Origin: Letharia columbiana
Taxonomy: Eukaryota > Ascomycota > Lecanoromycetes > Lecanorales > Parmeliaceae
Assembly: GCF_014066305.1 (NCBI RefSeq)
Contig: NW_023501090.1
Span: forward strand, 248,001 to 312,000
Direction: 5' to 3'
Length of the DNA stretch: 64,000 bases
Below the pieces are notes generated by a model. The model saw nothing but the letters and a program-made list of their open reading frames with translations, was not told where the DNA came from and made no database searches. Position numbers and translations under genes: made by a program. Shown here one piece after another: positions 32,379 through 42,788 of this stretch (the first letter of the stretch is position 1; every line of letters starts with the position of its first letter).

Positions 32379-34325
32379 GGAGGCCGGGTTGCGTTTGGAT
32401 AAAACGTTCGGAGCAGGAGTCTCGACGGTTCACGGATAAGTACAGTGCGCTATTGGTTCGATCGATGGTGCATAAGCCTTAGTACATGAACCGGCACTGC
32501 CTTTCCGGGTTATTGAATCCGGAAGCTGAGCCCTAGTACTCTGGACGATATTCCTTATGCTCCTCGCTCGTTTCGACGATGACTTTGGGCTTTATTTTTA
32601 ATTTAATTTTTTTGTCGACTTCTTCCAGCATCATCAACGAACATCACTGTCACAAAACACATGTCCAAAATCTCAAAGTCGCAGCCTTTACAACAAATAT
32701 TAGTGTGGTAGTTGCACGCTTACACATCGAAGCGCCTCCAGCTAAACACTGCCACGCAAACGGATGCCATACCCACCTCGCCCCGACACAGCCCATATGC
32801 CCTTCCCTTCACTTCCCAAAGCTCACCACAAAGACGCGGATTTGAAAACTGCTCTGATCTACGCCGTCAAATCAGCCCAAGTAGCCCGCATCAACAGCGC
32901 CTGATTTACCCCGTTGAAGCAGCAAGCAGTCAGCAGTACGTAAAACCCACAGCCCCAAAACCATAACACTCCATCACATGCACCAAACCCGCCACAATCG
33001 CAGCCGTCGGACGATGATCCAGCTGAGATAGATGGCGCTTCGAGAACAATAACCACTGCCCTCGGGACAGCTTTCAACAGTCGGAGCGTTTCGGTAGCTC
33101 ATGCACGTACTAGTACGGATCTATCTTCCTACAACATGTGCAACCCTTTTACAGTGTATTTGCAGTCGGTGTCGGAAAAGCCGCTTTGGGCCAATGGCGC
33201 CCCGGATCGGCGATCAGATCCGTTTGGGCTGGGGCTCACGCGCTTTGCAGGTTTGTGCGTGTTGGACGGAGCTGGAGGCGAGGCGAGGCGAGGGTTGCAG
33301 CGTCGAAGAAGATTAAATGCTGGCGGCGGTGTAGGTAGGTCGGTTGATTGGCTGACGTTGAGGTCGTTTGCTCGCGCGCGCGTCGGGTTTCCAACGTGCT
33401 TGTTTTCATCGGTGTCTTTTCCATGTTGTTGTCTGGTTTGAGGGGAGCGAAGCGGATGTGGATGTTTTGCGCCGGAGCAAGGTGAGTTCTTCTCGTTCAA
33501 CGGTGTCACTGTTTGGCCGAGTAATCAGAGAATAACAGCATCGTGGCTGCATCCAGATACGCCACCGTTCCGACCGTCTTTGGTTCAGGCACGTCTTTGG
33601 ATCAGGTTCGAGACTGGGTTGTAGAAGTCGAGGGTTGAATTATTCAGGAAAGGCTACATTTTATCAAGCGAAGGTTTCAGAGCGGAATGCATTGCTGGTG
33701 CTTGATGCGGATATGAGAGGATAGATAGCACGGATGTGATCGAGACCGTTGTGGGATTTTGCCTTCGATGATACATACGTGCAATGCAGTCAGTGCACCT
33801 GCTTTTTGTATCTTTGTAGAATAGAATCGATCCAAGCTCTCGTTCATCATCATCATCATGTCCGTAAAGCTTCCTCATCTGCTTCCAACAAAGAACTATC
33901 GAGCCAGGGCTGGAATGGTGGACCAACTAACTGGTCCACTACCAGTGACCGTTATTCTACGAGTTGTGGTGTGTTTGGAACAGCAACCAACTGGTTAATG
34001 AGGGAGCTTTTATAATCTTTTTAAAAGTGGTTTTTGGTTGGCTGGCATATTTATGGGCTATGGCTTGGTGTGGGCTTTTGTATGTTTGCCCCTGTTTTGC
34101 TTTTTTCTGCCTTTGCTGGTGTTTTTTTTGGTGTTGGGTTTTTTAATGTGTTGGGTTAAACCCTTTTCCACTTCTTATCGAGCGCTGTGGATCTGCACCA
34201 TATCTATCTACGGCAAGATGAACCCGCACCTCTGCTTGACTAGCTCTACCCTGTCGCACTCGCGGCCCAGCATTGCGACTAGACTGGCGATGACTTGTTC
34301 GAATGGCTGGGTTTAGAGATCTTAA
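32379..34325. other. long intergenic stretch, only weak coding signals
   Basis: No gene could be built with confidence. A possible plus-strand gene may start near 32660 (MSKISKSQPL) or 32765, with fragments such as LKTALIYAVKSAQ and DDDPAEIDGASRTITTALG up to about 33440, but splice phases did not agree. From 34015 to 34160 the plus strand is almost free of C and very rich in T and G. No repeat family was recognised. Confidence 0.35.
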
Positions 34326-35120
34326 TTAGTTTTTGTTTGTCTCTCGATTCGACGATCTTCTCTTTGTTTTTCTTTCCTTGGAGAAATAAAACGTTTCATA
34401 GGATTGGGGAAATGTAAGAAAAGAATTATCAGAGCGAGTGTCACCTACCGCACTCCCAGGCGCCCACTCCCCCCTCACCATCACGCGTCTCTTGGTATCC
34501 GGCCCATCGACCAGCTCGCTGCCCAGAACCGCCCCCAGCTTCCCATCCCTGACGTTGCGAAGCTCCATCAAGCCCACGATCGTTCCGTCTTTGCTTGCCC
34601 TCGCCGGCCCCAGCGGCTGCCAGACGCAGCACTCGTGACCGATGCGGACGAGGTAGTCCCGCATGTGGACCACGGCACCGGTGCGGTCGTCGTCGTCGAA
34701 CCTTGACGGGTCGCACACGAGATCTTGCGTCAGGCCCGTCTTGGGGTAGGTGATGAGTGTCGTGAGGGTATCGCGGATGTAATTTATGACGGCGACGCCT
34801 CCGCGCTTGTCGACGTCCTCGCGGAGAATGGCGATGTCGTGTACTCGGTCGTGGGACGCTGGGGTTGTTTTGTGGTAGATTTCGTAGTTCGGGTTGCGTG
34901 TCGTGCAGTGAGGGGAGGGGCGGAGATGCTGGACGTAGTAGCTTGAGAAGGTCAGGTAGTACGTCGAGTTGGTGGGCTTGCGGTCGAAGCTCTTGGGATA
35001 GTTCGGATTGGGGGTCTGGCGGCTTGAGTGAAAGGCGCCGAATGCGTGGGGGTAGGGAGTCGGCTTAGTGGAAGGCGGGTTCGGCGTGTATGGTGCGAGA
35101 CTATGATTGAAGGGATCCAT
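34326..35120 (-). CDS. hypothetical protein, about 264 aa
   Basis: There is a single long frame from the ATG at 35120. The first 60 residues are Pro/Ser/Asn-rich and probably disordered (MDPFNHSLAPYTPNPPSTKP). The rest (about 100-220) looks globular, with a plausible alpha/beta pattern: HDRVHDIAILREDVDKRGGV, AVINYIRDTLTTLITYPK, VVHMRDYLVRIGHECCVW and GTIVGLMELRN. I do not recognise the family. A GTAGGT donor after GEWAPGSA and a CCAAG acceptor near 34375 would remove an intron that is a multiple of three, so both spliced and unspliced products share the basic C-terminus (ERKTKRRSSNRETNKN). It is probably a real gene, judging by codon pattern and length, without functional evidence. Confidence 0.5.
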   Translation of the reverse strand: MDPFNHSLAPYTPNPPSTKPTPYPHAFGAFHSSRQTPNPNYPKSFDRKPTNSTYYLTFSSYYVQHLRPSPHCTTRNPNYEIYHKTTPASHDRVHDIAILREDVDKRGGVAVINYIRDTLTTLITYPKTGLTQDLVCDPSRFDDDDRTGAVVHMRDYLVRIGHECCVWQPLGPARASKDGTIVGLMELRNVRDGKLGAVLGSELVDGPDTKRRVMVRGEWAPGSAVGDTRSDNSFLTFPQSYETFYFSKERKTKRRSSNRETNKN

Positions 35121-35490
35121 GTTGAGGGAGAAGAAAGCTATGAAGTTCTCGAGTCGGGAATTTTGGTAGATGCTGCTGTGGAGTGTTGTTGTTGTTGTTG
35201 TTGTTGCTGAAGAAGAAAGAAGAGCAGGTAGAGATCTGTCTTGGAAGGTGACAACGAGCTACGCACAAAGTGGGGAAAGATATGAGTGTTAGACAAACAG
35301 GGGAGTATCTTATGATGTCGTTTCTCGTGAAAGAAGACTAAACAATGTGGGTTCGACTTGTAACTCAGAGTGCAAGTGGGTTTAACAACGGCAGTATTGG
35401 GGCTATTAGTTAAGGGAGGAGGAACAGCAAATGACATTTAATCTTTGCCGCCGACGACTAAGCAATCGGTAGTGTCTCGAGTTTGGCAGG
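35121..35490. other. upstream region with a (GTT)n microsatellite
   Basis: This lies 5' of the 35120 start codon. It contains about eight tandem GTT triplets near 35183-35206, followed by GAAGAAGAAAG-type purine runs. It may be 5' leader or promoter sequence. No gene was seen. Confidence 0.45.
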
Positions 35491-37473
35491 CTAGTATGTA
35501 TGTGCTGATAGCCCTTGGGCAAGTTCCCAGTTGCTGTTAGTGAATCTTTCAACCTGCTTTCCAAAGACTTCGCACTCTGCATTTTGTAGAGCATTGGCCC
35601 AACCGATCCTCTTTGTACGGTTCAAAATCTCTAGCCAGCTACCAAAACCGTTCGCCTGCCAGACTCGCGTAGATGTTGCAATGCGCTTAGTGAAGAATGT
35701 TGTATCTTCCTCGTTCAGCGAATGATTGCCTCCTATGAACACTGGCCATGTATAGTATCCCCATTACAATTGGAGAAGTGCTTTATCGATGATTTAACAG
35801 TCTTTTTCAAGCACAAAGTCTTCCAATTGGCCAATCAGTTGCCTGATATCCGGGTTACGAGGCCCGAAAAGGTCACGATTGAGGAAGATGAGCATGGCAA
35901 TACGGCAAGCTGAGAGCAGATAGTCGAGATTCTGCATTTGCCCCTTTGGCTTCCGAGTCTCAAGCGAGATCACCCGATGTTAGAGGCTATATCGCACGCT
36001 ATCGAGGGATATCAGCTCTCCACGTCTGATAGAGTCGTCAAAACTGGTCAGTCGATCCGTAAGATAACGCAAGTCGTGGAAGATGTCTATCATCTTTGCA
36101 CAGACTTCTTCTGAGGTACCCCGGTCATATAAAATCGGGCAAGAAGGTGAAAATTCGGAAAGGATGATCGGGTGGTTTGGTGACCGCGGAAATCGAGGAG
36201 GTGCTAACAGCGTGGCTGAGGAGAGCAAATATTGCTTGTATAATACGAAAGACTCCAGTTAGTCGCCACCAGTCTTTCTCAACTTCCGGTTTCGTCTCTT
36301 GTGATAACCCACCATAAGATGAACAACTGAAGCATTCCATCCCACCCGAACTGCTGCAAGCCGCCTCTTATCCTTACCATCTCTTCGAGAGCAACCATGT
36401 CAACGCTCAGCTCGTGGTGGTTGCCAGTCGTGCTTTGAAATCGAGTGGTCAGCGTTAATAGGTCTGGAACCTTTTGGCTGCTCACGTAGAAGTGGGCTAG
36501 AGGTGTGAAAGAAAGCCAGAAAGAGGAGGCCATGCCGCACAATCAGAACGCTCGGGGAAGTCGTGGCCAAATCATCGGGCGTTATCCAATGATTGAAGCA
36601 AACGACGACTTGTGAGAGGATACTTCTCTAGGACATCCGAATAGGGTCATATTATCTCCATTGCTGGAAGCAGTGCCACGGCGCCTATCGTGGTAGCGGA
36701 CACAGAATCGACAGAACCTTGGAGTCTCGAATAAATGAGACGGATTGTCTCTATCTTCTGGGCTATTGTCCTTGGACTACTAGGCCTTCCCTGGATGTTA
36801 TCAAGGTGGGCCGCAGCGAAATTGAGGGTTGCGAGGAAGAGGAGAGGGTCTGCCACGGTGTGGGGCATCCATCTTTTGGTCAGAGGATGTTGACCTCTGC
36901 CGGTTTCTACCAAGCGGAAATTGAGAGCCCCAATTTTGACTGTCATTGTAGAATCAGTGGCTGCATGAATATGGGGTTGCACGCTCAAAGGGAGGGTACG
37001 ACAGAAGCTTACATTGGTTCAAAACATAGCCATTGTATCGACTATCTCCTCCAACTGGCAAAGCATCGAATGGATCAATACTGTCTTCTTCAAGTAGCTG
37101 TTTCGGGCCTGACGGACCTTGCATGGAGGATATCTGCATTTATGGATGCATTTCGCATGCCCACAAGATATGGAACACGAGCGATCGACATCATTGCGTG
37201 CTGGGGTTGGCAACGTTGACCGAGCAACGGTGACGAGTCACTGATGTCAAGCCGAATTTTGTTACCTCCAGGCTGTCTTTGACGTTTTATCTCGCTCCGT
37301 TTCTTCTTCTGACGATAATCGCGCGTTGCATTCGAGCGGACAAATTGGCGGAGGCCCTTCTTCTTTCCACTGCTCTGGCTCGCTGAGGTTAAACAAAAGT
37401 CAATCCCTTTGCCGGCTGCGCTCTGAGAATGGGAGCAACCTTGCAGGCTTTTGTCCGCGATTGCATCACACAT
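35491..37473 (-). CDS. fungal-specific transcription-factor-domain protein (no Zn2Cys6 seen), possibly decaying
   Basis: Segments match the fungal transcription factor domain 2 family (PF11951/DUF3468 type) in order. The N-terminal part is GLRQFVRSNATRDYRQKKK near 37340; then DPFDALPVGGDSRYNG with a GTAAGC donor (near 37020); then PHTVADPLLFLATLNFAAAHLD and TTIGAVALLPAME (36860-36650). After these come ALEEMVRIRGGLQQFGWDG (about 36380), EVCAKMIDIFHDLRYLTDRL (about 36060) and LLSACRIAMLIFLNRDLFG (about 35870). The end is WPVFIGGNHSLNEEDTTFF (about 35720) to the stop at 35491. The start at 37473 is the first Met in the first frame. Several introns are needed and not all splice points could be placed; the joins near 36300 and 35800 look awkward, so a pseudogene is possible. 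The DNA-binding cluster is absent, as in many members that start with a short basic region. Role: presumably transcriptional regulation. Confidence 0.55.
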
Positions 37474-38220
37474 GTTGCTGACATTGTGGCGCGTTGCAAT
37501 TCTAGAAGGACAGTGAAGTAGAATGATACGACCATGGCACGGTGACAATTCATCAGCAGCGCTTCTAAGAAGTTGTACTCTAGGCTATTACGTGCACTAT
37601 ATGGAAAAGTGGAAGGTTCCAATGGATTGTGCAGGGGTACTGGAGCGGCAGAGGGATAAATGGTTTGTAGAAAGAGATACTTGGATTTTGAGGGCAAAAC
37701 GAACAGCTATCTAGTGGTAACAGTCTGAAGATGTAATATGCTTGGCCATGCATCTCGTATGACCCAGATGCATAAGTTGTAGATCAACGAGGAGGGAATA
37801 GGTACCTTTGCTTTGATCTTATTGCCCTATTGCTGATTGAGGTCTGCGCTTTAGTCTCATAGGCTAGGCCGTAAAGGGCCAATGCTCAAATGCTTGGCAT
37901 CAGCATCAACGCCTGGCGCATGTCGGATGTGATGTGGCAGATGGCAGATGGGGGATGGCGTCAATCGGAAAGGAAGGAAGGAAGGAAAGAAGGGACGACC
38001 TGCGTTCCATTCGGATGATACGAGTATCCATGGTGCCGTATCGCCAGTCTCACCAGCAAATTCCCACCAGTCGCATGTACCTTCTCATCGAGGTCGCTGT
38101 CGCCTGGAGGATGGATATACTCGGTTCGTTCTTTCGGCCTATATGTGTGAACGAGATGTCGGTCAAGGAGGCCTTTTCATTTGAAGTCTCTCGAATACGA
38201 GAACACACACACACACCTTC
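37474..38220. other. intergenic, no gene seen
   Basis: This is the upstream region of the transcription-factor-like gene, running to a short CA microsatellite (about 38200-38216). Open frames here have no motif and are not called. Confidence 0.45.
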
Positions 38221-38866
38221 GGGCTAATTACTAATTCATACCCCGAAACTATGAATCCTTACCGAATCATACCCTAATTACTGAATCATACCCCTAGGGG
38301 TATGATTCAGTAATTCCATTACTTGGGGTATGATTTGGTAATTTGCCATTCATGACAAAAATCGCAAAGGAGAAAATTCGCGACCTGGGCCATCCGACCA
38401 TAGAAAAGAGGAAATATCTCCGACCGTATTTAATGGGTGACCTACCAGCTTAAATATCAGACGAAAGCCGAGTGGGGGTTAGCAGCAGCTCCCACGGGGG
38501 CCCTATTTAGGTTTAAATAGGGGTCTGGCTGTCAAGCGCAGACTCCCCCGGGACCAGGCTTTTTTGCGCTTGACAGCCAGACACCCCTATTTAGACCTAA
38601 ATAGGGCCCCCTGTAGGGCCGTCGCAGGGCCCCCGTGGGGGCTGCTAACAGTGGGCTAAATTTGCCCCCAGCCTGTCTACACCCAGTCTGTGACTCTCCA
38701 CACAGTCTTCACTCCCAATAGTCTAAACAGAAGTTTGATAAATTACCGAATCTACCCCAAGCATTATTTACCGAATCATCCCCAATTTTGGTGTGGGTTG
38801 ATTCGGTAATTAGGGTATGATTCGGTAAGGATTCATAGTTTCGGGGTATGATTCGGTAATTAGCCC
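38221..38866. mobile_element. MITE-like inverted-repeat element (outer of a nested pair)
   Basis: The ends are long inverted repeats of about 66 bp. The left end starts GGGCTAATTAC and the right end finishes GTAATTAGCCC, with about four mismatches, three of them clustered. The motif TTACCGAATCATACCC recurs many times in both orientations. There is no coding capacity, and the length is 646 bp including an inner insertion of 172 bp. CA-repeat tracts lie on both flanks, so the element probably entered a CA microsatellite; a clear target duplication cannot be separated from that repeat. Confidence 0.72.
38478..38649. mobile_element. inner MITE-like hairpin element nested in the outer one
   Basis: The termini are GTTAGCAGC and its inverse GCTGCTAAC. 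They are flanked by AGTGGG on both sides (38471-38476 and 38650-38655), a likely target duplication, with one extra G on the left. The arms continue as an imperfect hairpin: CCACGGGGGCCCTATTTAGG and GGTCTGGCTGTCAAGCGC pair with sequence at 38566-38640. It is rich in GC compared with its host and has no coding capacity. Confidence 0.72.
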
Positions 38867-40687
38867 CACACACACACACACGCACACACATACACTCCCA
38901 TAAACCTCTCTCCCTCCACAGTATACCACCCGTCCCTGCTCTGGATTGTTCTTCTTCGATCAAAATGTCTCAAGCAGCGGTTCAAATGGCTCACACGTTG
39001 CCTTCTCAAGCCGGGAATAAGACTTTCACGTTAGTTTCTCTTACTTAGATTGAGTCACTCATGTCTCAAGCACTACCCTGAAGCCGAATCCTCTATCTGA
39101 TCAAGTTGATCTCTGTATTTCAAAATAAATCCCAACGATAACCGTAAACGTTTATCCTTGTGCTGTCCGAGAGATCAGTACGAAAAAGATCTCTATCTGT
39201 TGCACCTGCCACGACCAGAAGACTTGATATTCTACACGTCAATATGTGTGTATCAAAACAAAGGTCAATAATCTCATCGCTTGTCATAGTAAGAAAAATC
39301 GGAATGATGTATCTGACTGTTTAAAGATCTCATCAACAGCGGTTGAACACAAAGAGACATCGAGTACGTGATTCAGAAGATAGGAGTACGAAACGATAGC
39401 GACGCATTTTTTACAGAACGATGGGCTGCCAGCAAGAGCGATAAGTCAAGTTGACAAGAGCACGAGGGATAGGGGCAGCAAAGGAAATGGAACGAAGCCA
39501 GAAAGGACTCAAAGTCGAAGTCTTAGGAAATTAATTTTCTATTCTCACGAGTAACGATGGGGAGCCACATCGTCCATGGGGAATGATACACCACCGGTGA
39601 CATGCAACACTTACGCGGCTGCCATCTCGCTCAGCAACCCACTTCCATTGAAGTGCAGTCTGCTCCCCAATCTATCAAACCAGCCCATAATACCCTACGC
39701 TACCGGTCCTTCTTCTTTACCGCTTCTCTCCCGCAGGCCAGCCATCTTACCAACGCATCCCCCAACTTCCTCGAGAACCCGAGATCTTTCAGTCCCAAAA
39801 GCATCTCGAAATGTTCGTCTCCGGACCGACTCCAAGCACGCTAAAGTGGCTCAGTACTCCCATCCCAGCCTCCAGCCTCGAAAAAGCGACTCTTCGTACT
39901 CGAGTCCCGTCTGTCACGATTCCACCAAAGGCACAATCTACCCTACTCGTGCAGATCCCACCAATGAGACACCGGCGACCTCGTTGCAACTTTCAATCTC
40001 ACACCCGACCAACCGTCCCAGCCACGCACGCCCCATCCTTCCTCCAACGTCGCTGCCCGCCCGCAAGCGCGGATCCTGGGCTCAGTCGTCGTCGTCGTCG
40101 TCGTCGTGAGTACAGTTCGCCGCGTAGCCGGACGCGGTACTTGTGGGGACTGTCTCTGTGAATGCCAAATGTTACTCGCTCGGGTCTAGACGGCTCGGGG
40201 ATGGAGTTACTTGGCGTATGATGGATAGAGGCATTGGTGGGGGGGGGGTGGGGTGGGTGCTTGGTGCGCTGCGGAATCTCGTCACGGGTTTGGTTTGCGG
40301 GTTTGGGTTTGGGGGTTCTCGGCGGGTTGATCGGGGTTGGATGACCGGTAGCTCTTGAGCGGGGTCGGAGCGATGGATGGAATGGGGGAGGACGGCTTTG
40401 GTGGTTGGGAAGGTGTGGAGGCGCGATGTTTCGTAGGGGTTGCGAGAAGTGAGGGCGAGAGCTGTGATGGAGTGTTGGCCATCGAGGGATTGTAGATGTT
40501 GGGATGGGCTGAGGGAAAATCTGATAGAGAGGTGGAGGCCATGATGATTGCTTTTTGTGGAACACTAAGTGAACAGATTGAAGAAGATTTAAAACAAGAA
40601 AACGTGATCTCATAGCATGCTACCCAGAAAATGCCTGCAAAATGCCGCTAATATGCCAAGGTTATTCGTCACTCTCTTAAACAAGCC
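38867..40687. other. intergenic stretch with unresolved coding candidates
   Basis: A CA tract and a CT-rich leader precede an ATG in good context at 38964 (MSQAAVQMAHTLPSQAG), which stops after about 28 codons unless a GTTAGT donor is used; no downstream exon was found. At 39576-40109 (plus) there is a 177-codon Ser/Pro-rich frame ending in a (TCG)n run. At 40542-40282 (minus) there is an 86-codon Ser/Thr/Pro-rich frame starting MASTSLSDFPSAHPN. They overlap other frames and have no motif. One of them may be a real gene encoding a disordered protein, but I cannot choose. Confidence 0.35.
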
Positions 40688-41710
40688 CTACACATCCTCA
40701 TGCCTGAAAGGCTCATAAGCCGTCCCCCTATCTCCAACGTTGTTCAGAGGCATATGCGGCGCTTGATACCCTGGCCCGCTCTGATATCCCTTCTGCGGCG
40801 CCCCATAGCCCTGTCCGCCCCTCAACGGACTCTCCACCCTCTCATACTGGTATGGGCCTTGTTGATCTCTGAATCTGCTTCTTGCTGGTCCATCACCATA
40901 TCCCTTGATCTTGTCGCTCCTTCCACTGCAGCAGCACGAGCTGAAAAGCCAGAAGAGGCCTGAAGCGAGAGAGAATAGAACACCGAGCCAGATCGTCACG
41001 TAGATGCTACTGCCGAGGGAGCCATGGACGTCGTATTTCGTCAACGCATCATTGAAGGTGCCCGTCAACGTGGCGTAAAGGATGGTAGACGTGAGGGCAA
41101 ATCCGATGAAGAAGAGGGAGCTGATGCTTGACACGATGGTAGTTGCCAGGCTGCCCAAGCGTGAGAAGAGAGCTAAGAAGCCAACCAAGATCTCGGCGAT
41201 GGTGCTGATGAGCGCAACGAGGTAGGCGATGAACATCCATTTCGCAACGGTCTTGTATGTATTCAGACCATCGCGCAACTCTTTGCTGAAGAACTGGTCG
41301 ATGCCAGTGTTGTTGAGATCCCATACCTCTACCGGATTGAACCAAAACTCGTTCTGATGTGGCGAGCAGTAGGTGACGTGGTCAGTCACGCTGCCGCTGC
41401 TGTTGGTCTGAAAGTCTCCAGAGCAGTAGTTCCACAAGCTGACATGGTAGAAGTCCTTGACACCAAGGGCTGATTTGGCGACGGAGGTCGTATCGTTGAG
41501 AATCGTGTCTGTCAGGGCGTTGGAGGGGAGATTCAGCAATGAAGGGTCGATGCTGATGTGGGAGGTGTTGGCTCTGAAGAAATAGAGTTTGTTGTAGAAG
41601 CTGTTGCTCTTGTTCGTTCCTCCAAGACCGACTATGATCAGGCAGACGAGAGAGGCGATGGTCAAGGCCATAGGCACAAAGATGCAGGCGAAGCGGCCAG
41701 CTTTTCCCAT
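40688..41710 (-). CDS. SUR7/PalI-family membrane protein, 340 aa
   Basis: This is a single complete frame from ATG 41710 to stop 40688. It has four membrane segments: about residues 8-29 (after a short basic start, MGKAGRFACIFVPMALTIAS), 168-190, 198-222 and 240-265. An extracellular loop between the first two contains the claudin-like SLWNYCSG with further cysteines (HVTYCSPH) and several N-glycosylation sequons. The cytosolic tail is rich in Gly, Tyr, Pro and Gln (ESPLRGGQGYGAPQKG). This is the layout of SUR7-type proteins, which mark eisosome/plasma-membrane domains or, in the PalI/Rim9 branch, assist ambient pH sensing. The sequence does not decide between these roles. The gene is intronless and intact, and is the last host gene before the AT-rich block. 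Confidence 0.82.
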   Translation of the reverse strand: MGKAGRFACIFVPMALTIASLVCLIIVGLGGTNKSNSFYNKLYFFRANTSHISIDPSLLNLPSNALTDTILNDTTSVAKSALGVKDFYHVSLWNYCSGDFQTNSSGSVTDHVTYCSPHQNEFWFNPVEVWDLNNTGIDQFFSKELRDGLNTYKTVAKWMFIAYLVALISTIAEILVGFLALFSRLGSLATTIVSSISSLFFIGFALTSTILYATLTGTFNDALTKYDVHGSLGSSIYVTIWLGVLFSLASGLFWLFSSCCCSGRSDKIKGYGDGPARSRFRDQQGPYQYERVESPLRGGQGYGAPQKGYQSGPGYQAPHMPLNNVGDRGTAYEPFRHEDV

Positions 41711-42200
41711 GATCGCGGTTGCTGGAGGTTGATGTGAGGTTGTATTAGTTAGGAAGGACAGTGGTACTTGTTCACTATTCGAGCTTCGAGCAAACGAGTG
41801 TATGGAGGACTGGAGTATGCAGGTGAGATCGAAGAATGAGGTTTTTGAAGAGAAGAGATTGTTTTGGTTTTGTATGATCGTTGAATCGGACCGTCACGCG
41901 AATGGAGGGTGGCTTAGCGAATTCGGGTTTCGGAAGAGGCTGAGTAGTAAGGTGGCTAAGCCTGTAACGGCTTGGTAAGGTGGCGCTTACTAAAAATAGC
42001 GCTTTTCGTAGTCCTGGAGACGTCAGAAAACACAAAAGCCCAGCACCAGCTTACGTCTCACTTTGGAACTGAATTATATCTCGTTGACCGAGTCAGTTGT
42101 CTTCTAGCGAGGCTCATTTACGTCTCAAGCTGGCATCAGATCAGGCGCGCTGCCGGGAACAGTGGGGGCTATCAAAGTTACTTCTACTTATGAAATAAGT
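41711..42200. other. promoter side of the SUR7-family gene and transition to the AT isochore
   Basis: Base composition is normal up to about 42180 and then turns AT-rich within about 100 bp. No gene was seen. The promoter of the 41710 gene should lie in the first few hundred bases. Confidence 0.5.
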
Positions 42201-42286
42201 TACTTATTTACCCCTGCAGCCCTATTTCAGCCCTATGATAAGTAGAAAAAAAACGACTTTTGAATGTGGCCTTCAACGGGGTCTGG

Positions 42287-42314
42287 TAACCGTCCAGGCG
42301 CGCCTAGACGGTTA
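42287..42314. repeat. 28-bp near-perfect palindrome
   Basis: TAACCGTC and GACGGTTA flank the perfect AGGCGCGCCT core, with one mismatched pair. It sits at the entry to the AT block and shares its GGTAACCGT end with the palindrome at 42704-42726. Confidence 0.75.
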
Positions 42315-42411
42315 TCCACGCTAAGCCTTACCCTAAGCCTTACCCTCTATTATCAAATAATTAAAACGTTTGAAATTCGATATTTTCGCTTTATAAATAG
42401 AAGAATATCAT

Positions 42412-42526
42412 AACAGCACCCCCCGTAGGGCCTTCGTAGGGCCCCGTAGGGGGCTCGTCATCGAGCCCCGAAGCCAGACACCCCTATTTGGACCTAAATA
42501 TGGACCCCCGTAGGGGTACTACTAAC
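42412..42526. mobile_element. diverged copy of the inner MITE-like hairpin
   Basis: This is GC-rich within AT-rich surroundings. It shares AGCCAGACACCCCTATTT, GACCTAAATA and CCCCCGTAGGG-type segments and a CTAACA end with the element at 38478-38649. It is probably a second, rearranged member of that family. Confidence 0.55.
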
Positions 42527-42703
42527 AATTTATAAAAACGCGAAGCGCCGCGAATTTTTCGCGAACTTTTATTATAGCGAAAAATTCGAGTTTTAGGGAC
42601 GGTTACCACCACTAAGAGAACAATTATCAACTCATATTAAATATATTCTTTATATATACAAATTTGACTAGTAAATACGATAAACTCAAATTCAAAGTGG
42701 TCT

Positions 42704-42726
42704 GGTAACCGTCCCGAACGGTTACC
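42704..42726. repeat. 23-bp palindrome
   Basis: GGTAACCGT and ACGGTTACC are separated by five bases. Both arms are perfect complements. Confidence 0.75.
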
Positions 42727-42788
42727 CTTGGCAAAAATTTAAGCGATTTAAAATTTTCGATTTTTTTTATTCGAAATTATCGTAGCTA

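Noticed and set aside
32712..33441. Candidate gene with fragments LKTALIYAVKSAQ and DDDPAEIDGASRT
   Set aside because: I could not find GT/AG introns that keep one frame, and no family was recognised.
33129..33509. 126-codon minus-strand frame, Pro/Ser/Arg-rich
   Set aside because: It overlaps open frames on the opposite strand and has no recognisable domain; open frames of this length arise by chance in GC-balanced DNA.
1..42200. Secondary-metabolite cluster
   Set aside because: No polyketide synthase, NRPS, terpene or tailoring gene set is present. The permease and regulator-domain gene are far apart and unrelated in context.
42321..42350. Interstitial telomere repeat
   Set aside because: AAGCCTTACCCT occurs only about twice and does not match TTAGGG/CCCTAA arrays.
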